In this document: piece by piece, positions 1 to 7,268 of the stretch
Layout: every line of letters starts with the position of its first letter
How positions within the stretch are numbered: the stretch's first letter is position 1
From: Bacteroidota bacterium
Lineage (GTDB): Bacteria > Bacteroidota > Ignavibacteria > Kapaibacteriales > UBA2268
Direction of reading: 5' to 3'
Length of the DNA: 15,826 bases
Assembly (NCBI GenBank): GCA_027371665.1
Contig: DAHXMP010000240.1
Location: 1 to 15,826, forward strand
The notes under the pieces: model-generated
Databases searched by the model: none
Told to the model about the DNA's origin: nothing
Seen by the model: the letters and a program-made list of their open reading frames with translations, nothing else
Translations under genes and position numbers: made by a program

Positions 1-1782
1 TTTGATATCTTCAACCGATAATGGATTTTTGATAAATGGTTTATTCGGATAATTTTCATCTGTATTTTTAATTTCACCATCTTCAAAAAGTAATGGCGGT
101 ACAATGACTGTCGAGCCTATATATAAATCACCACCTGTAAAATAAGGCGACGATACAGAAGGAGCGAGAAGATTCATAATATAAGATTTATCTCCAACAT
201 TCAGGATATCTTTAAAAGACTGAGCAGTGAATCCGTTTGTAAGGCATCCTCTAACCAATTCTTCTTTCCCGTTACTGTAAACCTTATAGGCTTCAATAAC
301 AGGAATGCTTTGCTGGTCATAGGATATCTCCGTATAGTTAGAAGCAAGATGCTGTAATGTTGTATATAAAATATTTTGATTCATAATCTTTTTAACAATG
401 ATACCATAAGGCAACTCACGGTCTTTACAAAGTTTGAGCATTTCATTCCGAAGTTCGGATTCGGATTTTACATGATTATTGTCCGAGGTCAAATCTATAA
501 CACTGAGCATAGCAGCGCCTCCTCTTTTATGCCCGTTTGTCTGGCGGACTCTTTTAATAGGTACTCTTGAAGATAAAAGGTTTTTTAAATATCCATTATT
601 AACTAATTCTACGTCTTTAGAAATTACACCATCATCATCAAGCTTATAACTTCCCAGCAAAGGCATATGATTAATATACTCTTTTTCAGGTTCGGCATTG
701 ATTGAAAGAAACTCAGGTAATACCCTTCCTCCGATTTTGGTTTGGAAAGCTGAATATCTACCTGCATCCTGCATGCCTCCATCACTGAGAGGTGTGCGCT
801 GGGCGACAAGGTTAGGTGCAAAAACCTGTGCGAACAATTCATCAGCTGCCTGGCCTACAAAAAGAATCGGCCCGGAATAGGAATCAACAAGTATCGGAGC
901 TTTTTCAAGTTTCGTTATATTAACTGCAAGATTTGCAGCCGCTCTCGTAAGTGAATCTTCCCTCGGTAAGTCATAGGGTGTTTTGGAATATGTTGTATAA
1001 AAATCGGTAAGAGGCATTCCATCATCTGCTTGTGCTGCAGCAACAATTTCAAAACCTGAGAAAAGTTCTGTTTTTATGTATTCTCTTCCTTCGCTATTAA
1101 CAAAGTAAACTGTTTCAGGTATATATTCAAGTCCAACTTGAGAAAGCTGAATATTCTTGTAATTAGCGAAAGTAGAAGATACACCTCTGCAAAGATTTTC
1201 AAATTTATTAACCGGAAATGGCGGTATATTGATTGTATCGGATTCCTTCTCAGGCGGCAATTGAGTAAAATCAGGAGTAGTGTCCAGCCGAACTTTATTC
1301 TTTATTGCGGCGATTTTTTTTGAAAATACTTCTGCCGCCTGTTTATAAGCGGCATCAGTTGCAAGCCAAAGTTCACGGCGAAGAGTGTTATAATCCAATT
1401 CATAGGGAACTTTCCTGTTTTTAAAAGTTTCTTCGTTGTCGGAACTGCCAAAAAAACTTAAACCTATATCGAAAAAATTCGTGTTATCGAATTTATAGCT
1501 TCCAACCCTTACAGAGACAGTTAATTCAGCACTTTTAGTGTGATTAGAATTTATTAATGCCCCTAACGTTGCTCCAATACGGTATGAATCCGAAATTTTT
1601 AAAGTATATTCAATATAATAAGGTTTCTCAAGTGATTGGAGGTATAGATGTTCCATCGAGCGATTGATTTCATCTCGCATTGCTCTCATAATATCATCAT
1701 TTGCCGCAGCATTGGAGGAAGAAGCGGCAAAAATCAGCGTTAATAATCCAATGGATAAAATTTTTATTAAATTGATTTTCAT
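1..1782 (-). CDS. Exported TldD/PmbA-family protein lacking zinc ligands (3' end cut by window edge)
   Basis: The frame is open from ATG 1782-1780 to the left edge: 594 codons with no stop, so the C-terminus is partial. Residues 1-26 look like a Sec signal peptide (MKINLIKILS, then a hydrophobic core and SSSNAAA), implying an envelope location. The body aligns by eye with the upstream neighbour: RVGSYKFDN (92-100), ADDGMPL (252-258), SYSGPILF (301-308), LDDDGV (381-386) and TNGHKR (415-420). Where the neighbour has HExxxH, this protein has GQAADELFAQVF (310-321), and no Cys matches the neighbour's C519, so it is probably not a protease on its own. By analogy with TldE/PmbA, the inactive half of the TldD/TldE heterodimer, I infer a partner role. 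The start lies 39 bp after the neighbour's stop and has no clear Shine-Dalgarno, suggesting co-transcription. Likely only a short tail is missing. Confidence 0.82.
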   Translation of the reverse strand, partial: MKINLIKILSIGLLTLIFAASSSNAAANDDIMRAMRDEINRSMEHLYLQSLEKPYYIEYTLKISDSYRIGATLGALINSNHTKSAELTVSVRVGSYKFDNTNFFDIGLSFFGSSDNEETFKNRKVPYELDYNTLRRELWLATDAAYKQAAEVFSKKIAAIKNKVRLDTTPDFTQLPPEKESDTINIPPFPVNKFENLCRGVSSTFANYKNIQLSQVGLEYIPETVYFVNSEGREYIKTELFSGFEIVAAAQADDGMPLTDFYTTYSKTPYDLPREDSLTRAAANLAVNITKLEKAPILVDSYSGPILFVGQAADELFAQVFAPNLVAQRTPLSDGGMQDAGRYSAFQTKIGGRVLPEFLSINAEPEKEYINHMPLLGSYKLDDDGVISKDVELVNNGYLKNLLSSRVPIKRVRQTNGHKRGGAAMLSVIDLTSDNNHVKSESELRNEMLKLCKDRELPYGIIVKKIMNQNILYTTLQHLASNYTEISYDQQSIPVIEAYKVYSNGKEELVRGCLTNGFTAQSFKDILNVGDKSYIMNLLAPSVSSPYFTGGDLYIGSTVIVPPLLFEDGEIKNTDENYPNKPFIKNPLSVEDIK

Positions 1783-1821
1783 ATTTGTTAAAGAAATAAA
1801 TTAAAAAATTAGTTATCAATG

Positions 1822-3498
1822 TTATGGTGCAGCCAGAATAGGAGGCTTAGCCTGTGATTTAGCTTTCTTTTGAACTTCTATCTTAGATACAAGCAGGCTC
1901 GGTGAACTTGCCGAGACAGGAACCGATCCGGACTCTGCACCGCATATACCATTAAAAATTTCCGTGTCGTTACCGGCTGCAATGATATTTGAAAATGTAG
2001 TGAGCGGTGTTCCTATTAAATCAACTCCGCGAACTATTTCATCGGGTTTATTATCCGTAAAAACCTTATATACTATTAAAGGGTCAACATTGAAGGAATT
2101 CGGGATTGTCCGGTTTGTAAAAGTGAATCCTCCCTGCACCTTTTCAAATAGTAATCCATAATCAAGACCCTGCTTCCGGCATTCTTCACGCAGCAGGTCC
2201 TTTAATTTTTCTATCGAAACAGTTTTTGATGCTTCGACAATTAAATTGGATTGCCTGGAAACTGCATTATATCCTGCCTGTTTTCTGCCATGTCCGTTAG
2301 AATGAGGAAATCCTTCAACAGGAGAACGTGACATAAGGAAATATTTAAATATTCCATCTTCGACGCAGTTCACTTTTTGTCCGGGAACACCTTCATCGTC
2401 GTATTTATAATATCCGGAAACAGGTCTGCCGTCCAGGTATTTTATAGTTGGATCGAATACAACACTGAGAAAATCAGGAAGAATTTTTTTATTTACAAAA
2501 TTTTTAAAAGTTTGACTGTTATCGGGGTCCTTTAACCTAGTTCCTTCAACTCTATGGCCAAATATTTCATGAAAAAAAACACCTGCAGCACCACCGGATA
2601 AAATAGCAGGGCCTGTATAAGTTGTCATTACAGGAGCATTTCTTAATTCATTAAGAGTATTAACAAGTTTATAAGCATCATCTTCCATTTGTTTTTCATC
2701 CGGGAGGCTATCGGGAGAATAAGCAAAATATGTTTTATATAACGGCAAATCCATTCCGTCTTCGGCTTTTGTTTTTGCAATTAAATATATTCTTGCCATT
2801 AAAAAAGATTGCTGAATCTGTGAACCTTCGGAGTTTGTGAAATATTCGGTTTTTGAGGAAATATCCAAAGTCGCATTGCCGTCCATAATCCATTTTTCTG
2901 AAGTAAGTATAGCAGACAATTTTCTCAGTCTTTCAATCCATTTTATTTTATCAATATTAAAATTTATTACATTTTCAAAAAATTTATGAGGCTTTTCGGG
3001 TGTGAAGTCTGCCGATGTATCTTCTTCCTGAACTTTTACGGAATAATTTGTTTTAGCCTTTTCATAAGTTTCAATAGCTTTTTTATACTCTTTGTCGGTA
3101 GCAAACCAAATTGAATTTCTTATAGCCGGTTCATTATTGTCCAAAGGAAGTATATAGCTATTCCTGTTACTTCCCAGGTTAAAGGCTTCACCACGTATAA
3201 CGTGTGTGTTATCGAATTTATAATTGCCCACCCTGATATCAATGTCAAGTGTTCTCGTTTTGTTTTCATTATTGGTTTCGATTTTACCATCTGAAGACTT
3301 AATCAGAATAGAATTGATGTCATAAATTGTAAAAGATAAATAATAGGGTGGATTAGGTTTGTTCTTTAATTCACTCATGGTCCTGTCAAGCTCTTTAGTA
3401 GCGGCATCCAGCACAACTGCGTTTTGAGCATACAGAGAAATTTGGAAAAAAATTAACAATAAAAAAAACAATAAAATTTTCGATTTTATGAGTTCCAT
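1822..3498 (-). CDS. Exported TldD-type zinc metallopeptidase
   Basis: 558 aa. Residues 1-24 form a Sec signal peptide (basic start, Leu/Phe-rich core, SLYA before Q25), so it probably acts in the periplasm, unlike cytosolic E. coli TldD. The core has GVFFHEIFGHRVEG (306-319), which contains the family's HExxxH: H310 and H315 as zinc ligands and E311 as the catalytic base. SNGHGRKQAG (400-409) is the conserved Gly-rich segment. GICGAESGSVPVS (517-529) carries C519, at the place of the third zinc-ligand Cys of TldD. The ending PSLLVSKIEV matches the usual TldD C-terminal strand. The N-terminal half is longer than in cytosolic TldD. An AAGGA sequence sits about 8 nt before the ATG. It heads a two-gene unit with the zinc-less paralog and is divergent from nuoG. 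The substrate is unknown; TldD/E enzymes elsewhere degrade or mature peptides. Confidence 0.88.
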   Translation of the reverse strand: MELIKSKILLFFLLLIFFQISLYAQNAVVLDAATKELDRTMSELKNKPNPPYYLSFTIYDINSILIKSSDGKIETNNENKTRTLDIDIRVGNYKFDNTHVIRGEAFNLGSNRNSYILPLDNNEPAIRNSIWFATDKEYKKAIETYEKAKTNYSVKVQEEDTSADFTPEKPHKFFENVINFNIDKIKWIERLRKLSAILTSEKWIMDGNATLDISSKTEYFTNSEGSQIQQSFLMARIYLIAKTKAEDGMDLPLYKTYFAYSPDSLPDEKQMEDDAYKLVNTLNELRNAPVMTTYTGPAILSGGAAGVFFHEIFGHRVEGTRLKDPDNSQTFKNFVNKKILPDFLSVVFDPTIKYLDGRPVSGYYKYDDEGVPGQKVNCVEDGIFKYFLMSRSPVEGFPHSNGHGRKQAGYNAVSRQSNLIVEASKTVSIEKLKDLLREECRKQGLDYGLLFEKVQGGFTFTNRTIPNSFNVDPLIVYKVFTDNKPDEIVRGVDLIGTPLTTFSNIIAAGNDTEIFNGICGAESGSVPVSASSPSLLVSKIEVQKKAKSQAKPPILAAP

Positions 3499-3781
3499 AT
3501 TATCATCCTTATAATTTACGATTTTCAGGGCTTGCTAATAAAATTCTGTTCTTAAACGTAAATCAATTATAAATATTGCCGAATCAATGTCTTGACATGG
3601 AAACATTATTAATCAAATCAATGCTAATGATGTTTTCAGGTTTTTTTGAATTTAAAAATTTTGTAAATTGAAAGATTATAATGTCGATGAATAAATATGA
3701 TATAAATAATTTCAGCCCTAATAAATATACTTGAATTAAAGCGAATTTTCGGCTGAAGATTTGAAAGGAGAATCAGATTAA
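3499..3781. promoter_or_regulatory. Divergent intergenic region between the tldD-like gene and nuoG
   Basis: These 283 very AT-rich bases separate two divergent units and should hold both promoters. On the plus strand a perfect TATAAT lies at 3677-3682, but no matching -35 hexamer sits 16-18 bp upstream. An isolated TTGACA at 3592-3597 has no -10 at proper spacing. AAAGGAG at 3764-3770 is the nuoG Shine-Dalgarno, 11 nt before the ATG. On the minus strand AAGGAT precedes the tldD-like ATG. No ORF or RNA gene is evident. The promoter assignment rests on gene layout rather than on clear boxes. Confidence 0.45.
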
Positions 3782-5554
3782 ATGCCACGGATTTTTATTG
3801 ATGGCAAAGAAATTGAAGCTGCCCAGGGACAAACCGTAATAGAGGCAGCCTATGCTAATGGAATCCAGATAACTCATTTCTGCTGGCATCCCGAACTTAC
3901 AATTTCCGGCAATTGCCGCATGTGCCTTGTTGAAGTAGGAATGCCAAAAAGGCTACCCGATGGAAATTATCAGAATGATGAATCGGGAAATCCTGTTATA
4001 AGCTATTTTCCCAAGCTTCAGATAGCATGTGCTACAGTTGTAAGCGAAGGAATGCATATCAGGACAAAGACGGATAGTGTCGTTCACGCGCAGGAAGCTG
4101 TTATGGAGTTTTTCCTGATTAATCATCCTCTCGATTGTCCGATTTGTGATGAAGCGGGACAATGCAAATTACAGGAATATGCTTATTGTCATTCACGCGG
4201 AGAAAGCAGATTTGAAGATGAAAAAGTCCATGCTCCGAAAATGCAATCCTGGGGGCCTACGATTATGTTCGATGCAGAGAGATGTATAAAATGTTCAAGA
4301 TGTATCAGGTTCGCACAGGAAATAGCAGGTCAGGATGTATTAACATTTGTTAATCGGGGAGACCATGTTAAAATCGAACTGTTTCCGGGAAAGCAATTCG
4401 ATAATCCCTATTCAATGAATGTAATTGATATTTGTCCGGTAGGTGCATTGACAAGTAAAGATTTCAGATTCAAATCACGTGTCTGGGACATGAGCTTTAA
4501 CGATTCGATTTGCCCCGGATGTGCAAGGGGATGTAATATTAAAATCGGTGTCCGCAATAATGAAATTCTCAGAATCGAGCCAAGGTCAAATCCAGGTGTG
4601 AACAAATACTGGATGTGCGATTATGGAAGGCTTAACACCTATAAGAATGTAAATGATAACAGAATAACAAGCCCGATGATTAGATGGAAGGATGGATTGA
4701 TACAATGTTCATGGGATGAAGCTGTTTCGAAAGCGGCTGATTTAATGAAGAAATATAAACCTGATGAAATCATGGTTCTCGGTGCTTCGAGAGCAACAAA
4801 TGAGGGAAATTATATTTTATCGAAATTTGCAAGAGAGATTCTGAAAACAGATAATATTGATTTAATAAGTGACATTGATGATTCTTTTGGTGATGATTTT
4901 CTGAAAGTCAGCGATAAAAAGCCAAATTACAAAGGAGCCTTCGAGGTCGGCATTGTTCCCGGCGATTCAGGTGTCAGCATGAATAATTTAGCTGAAAATA
5001 TGAGATTTAAAAATATAAAAGTCTTATACGTAATGACGGATTTGTTAATTAGCCATAGGCCTTTGCTTGACGAACTTGACGATTTGGAACTTCTGATTGT
5101 TCACGCCCAGAATAATACATATCTCACTGAAAAAGCTGATATTATTTTTGCTTCATCTACTTTCGCAGAAGTCGAGGGGACTTTTGTAAATATAGATAAA
5201 AGGGTGCAACATTTCGGGCCGGCTTTGATAACGGCGGAAAACCTAAGGCATATGGGTATGAAAATGAGCCGTCTTGATAAATTCGGTGCTCCTAACGACC
5301 GCTGGACTCAACATGATTTGAGAGAATGCCTGCCTAACTGGAAGATATTAATGCTTCTTGCCGAACAATTCGGAGTAAAATGGGAATATAAAAAGGCAAA
5401 TGACATCTTCAGGGAAATCAGTGCGAATATCGAATCCTTTAAGGGAATGACCTATGAATTACTTGATGAGTACCAGGGTATAGTCCTCGGTAAAGCTGAT
5501 ACACCGGCGCCAAAAATAAATAAATATGTTTCTTATGTTATGAAACCAAATTGA
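3782..5554 (+). CDS. nuoG: NADH-quinone oxidoreductase subunit G (complex I)
   Basis: Fe-S subunit of the peripheral arm of respiratory complex I, carrying electrons from the NADH module toward quinone. Ligand sets are visible in order: the 2Fe-2S ferredoxin-like site C34, C45, C48, C83 (N1b); H115, C119, C122, C128 (N5, one His plus three Cys); C168, C171, C174, C218 (N4); and C244, C247, C251, C279, matching the N7 site found only in some bacteria. After that comes a reduced molybdopterin-oxidoreductase-like domain (about 293-565) with segments such as EVEGTFVN (463-470). At 590 aa it is shorter than the 670-900 aa of well-known NuoG proteins; the loss is in this non-catalytic domain. The ATG is set by AAAGGAG 11 nt upstream. 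It is first of nuoGHI, with nuoH 32 bp downstream. Confidence 0.95.
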   Translation: MPRIFIDGKEIEAAQGQTVIEAAYANGIQITHFCWHPELTISGNCRMCLVEVGMPKRLPDGNYQNDESGNPVISYFPKLQIACATVVSEGMHIRTKTDSVVHAQEAVMEFFLINHPLDCPICDEAGQCKLQEYAYCHSRGESRFEDEKVHAPKMQSWGPTIMFDAERCIKCSRCIRFAQEIAGQDVLTFVNRGDHVKIELFPGKQFDNPYSMNVIDICPVGALTSKDFRFKSRVWDMSFNDSICPGCARGCNIKIGVRNNEILRIEPRSNPGVNKYWMCDYGRLNTYKNVNDNRITSPMIRWKDGLIQCSWDEAVSKAADLMKKYKPDEIMVLGASRATNEGNYILSKFAREILKTDNIDLISDIDDSFGDDFLKVSDKKPNYKGAFEVGIVPGDSGVSMNNLAENMRFKNIKVLYVMTDLLISHRPLLDELDDLELLIVHAQNNTYLTEKADIIFASSTFAEVEGTFVNIDKRVQHFGPALITAENLRHMGMKMSRLDKFGAPNDRWTQHDLRECLPNWKILMLLAEQFGVKWEYKKANDIFREISANIESFKGMTYELLDEYQGIVLGKADTPAPKINKYVSYVMKPN

Positions 5555-5586
5555 ATTGATAAAAATCAAAATTTTGAACAATCGTT

Positions 5587-6678
5587 ATGCATGAATTTTT
5601 TTGGATATTAATCGAAGCTTTAATTAAAGCGTTAATTATACTTACAATGGTATTATTGTCAGCAGCAACATTTGTCTATCTTGAACGGAGAATTTCTGCT
5701 TTTATTCAAAACAGGTATGGGCCTAACAGGGTAGGTCCCTTTGGTGTGTTACAGCCTTTTGCAGATGTATTTAAACTCTTTCTAAAGGAGGACCTCGTTC
5801 CTAAATCTGCCGACAAATTATTTCACAGGATTGCACCGATTATTTCGCTTGGAGTTGCACTGGCGATTTATTCGGTTATTCCATTTGCCAATTCCATTAC
5901 TGTAGGAACCGGAAATGCGGCACATAAATTTTATTTCGGGATCGCACCTGATGTAAATATCGGTTTGCTTTTCATACTTGCTATGACATCTGTTGGAGTT
6001 TACGGGATTACCCTGGCAGGCTGGTCATCAAATAATAAATACTCGCTTCTTGGCGGGTTGAGGTCTTCTGCACAGATGATTTCCTACGAGCTTTCGATGG
6101 GACTTGCTGTTATTGGTGTCCTTCTTGTATCAAATTATTTTGTCAGTGACAAATCTGCTTCATTTGTAAATACTTTGAGCTTAAATACTATAGTTTTAAA
6201 TCAAAACGGGTGGCACTGGAATATTATATTACAACCGCTTGGATTTATTGTTTTTCTTGTAGCTGCTTTTGCCGAAACAAACAGAACCCCATTCGATTTG
6301 CCTGAAGCTGAACCTGAGCTTGTCGGAGGTTACAATACCGAATATTCGGGAATGAAATTTGGTATGTTTTTCCTCGCAGAATATGGAAATATGGCAACGT
6401 CTTCGGCAATTATTTCCATACTTTACCTTGGAGGATGGCAGCTTCCCTTTCCGGCTCACTGGCTTGGATTGGCTGAAGGAACAATTTGGATGGCAGTTGC
6501 CCAATTCCTGTGTTTTTTAATTAAGATTATTCTACTTGCCTGTTTCTTTATATGGGTTCGCTGGACAGTTCCAAGGTTCAGGTATGACCAGTTAATGAAT
6601 CTCGGATGGAAAGTAATGCTTCCTCTCGCACTTGCGAACATAGCTATTACAGGAACTGTAATTCTTTTAATAAAATAA
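5587..6678 (+). CDS. nuoH: NADH-quinone oxidoreductase subunit H (complex I)
   Basis: 363 aa, polytopic inner-membrane subunit that helps form the quinone chamber and links the peripheral arm to the proton-pumping arm. Family signatures are clear: ERRISAFIQNRYGPNRVGP (33-51) with GVLQPFADVFKLFLKED just after, and the quinone-cavity loop ETNRTPFDLPEAEPELVGGY (229-248) followed by NTEYSGMKFGMFFLAEY. About eight hydrophobic segments fit the family, and the length is normal. The ATG is 32 bp after the nuoG stop without a strong Shine-Dalgarno, so expression is probably by co-transcription with nuoG. The order nuoG-H-I is the ancestral one. Confidence 0.97.
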   Translation: MHEFFWILIEALIKALIILTMVLLSAATFVYLERRISAFIQNRYGPNRVGPFGVLQPFADVFKLFLKEDLVPKSADKLFHRIAPIISLGVALAIYSVIPFANSITVGTGNAAHKFYFGIAPDVNIGLLFILAMTSVGVYGITLAGWSSNNKYSLLGGLRSSAQMISYELSMGLAVIGVLLVSNYFVSDKSASFVNTLSLNTIVLNQNGWHWNIILQPLGFIVFLVAAFAETNRTPFDLPEAEPELVGGYNTEYSGMKFGMFFLAEYGNMATSSAIISILYLGGWQLPFPAHWLGLAEGTIWMAVAQFLCFLIKIILLACFFIWVRWTVPRFRYDQLMNLGWKVMLPLALANIAITGTVILLIK

Positions 6679-6697
6679 TTAATGAATTTATTGAGAT

Positions 6698-6713
6698 ATC
6701 TTTTTAAAAAGAT
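6698..6713. repeat. 16-bp perfect palindrome between nuoH and nuoI
   Basis: ATCTTTTTAAAAAGAT is a perfect palindrome with no loop, lying in the 55-bp nuoH-nuoI gap. In RNA it could form only a weak AT hairpin, or serve as a dyad site. In sequence this AT-rich it may be chance. No T-tract follows, so it is unlikely to stop transcription. Confidence 0.3.
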
Positions 6714-6733
6714 GATATAATTAAGGTAAAGAA

Positions 6734-7231
6734 ATGAACAGAATTAAAAATACAGAATTAGAGCGATTAACCTTCTGGCAGAAAATATATCTTCCTGAAA
6801 TTGTGCGAGGTATGGGAATAACTCTAAAACAAGTATTTGAACCAAAATTCACAAGGCAATATCCGGAAGAAAAATGGACTCCCGAAGGTTCTTACAGAGG
6901 ACGACCGGTACTCGTGGAAGAAGAAGACGGGGAACGTTGTGTGGCATGTGGTCTGTGTTCCCGTGTTTGTCCGGCACTCGCTATAGAAGTCCAGGCAGGA
7001 GAAACGGACAGGAATAAAGAACGTTATCCCGTTAAGTTTGAGATTAATATGCTCCGTTGCATTTTCTGCGGCTTCTGTGAAGAAGTCTGCCCTGAAGAGG
7101 CAATAGTAATGAGTAAGGATTATCATCTTGTTTTCCAGTCACAGGAAGATGCAATTCTCGGGAAAGAAAAACTTCTTGTACCTATTTCAAAACTCAGGGA
7201 CAGGCTTGAATTTTTAAGACAATACAAATAA
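6734..7231 (+). CDS. nuoI: NADH-quinone oxidoreductase subunit I (complex I)
   Basis: 165 aa, the 8Fe-8S ferredoxin-like subunit that passes electrons through clusters N6a and N6b toward N2. Two CxxCxxCxxxCP motifs are intact: C69, C72, C75, C79 and C109, C112, C115, C119. The N-terminal region (about 10-55) with VRGMGITLKQVFEPKFTRQYPEE is the usual NuoI segment before the first cluster. AAGGT lies a few bases before the ATG. The gene follows nuoH by 55 bp, but no nuoJ follows; the next gene is a peptidase lipoprotein. The complex I operon therefore ends here or has been broken. Confidence 0.96.
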   Translation: MNRIKNTELERLTFWQKIYLPEIVRGMGITLKQVFEPKFTRQYPEEKWTPEGSYRGRPVLVEEEDGERCVACGLCSRVCPALAIEVQAGETDRNKERYPVKFEINMLRCIFCGFCEEVCPEEAIVMSKDYHLVFQSQEDAILGKEKLLVPISKLRDRLEFLRQYK

Positions 7232-7268
7232 ATAATCAATATAATATTTATATCCATTAGAGGTTGTT

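Noticed and set aside
3592..3597. Perfect TTGACA (-35-like) in the nuoG upstream region
   Set aside because: No -10-like hexamer lies 16-18 bp downstream (17-bp spacing gives AAATCA), so it is probably chance.
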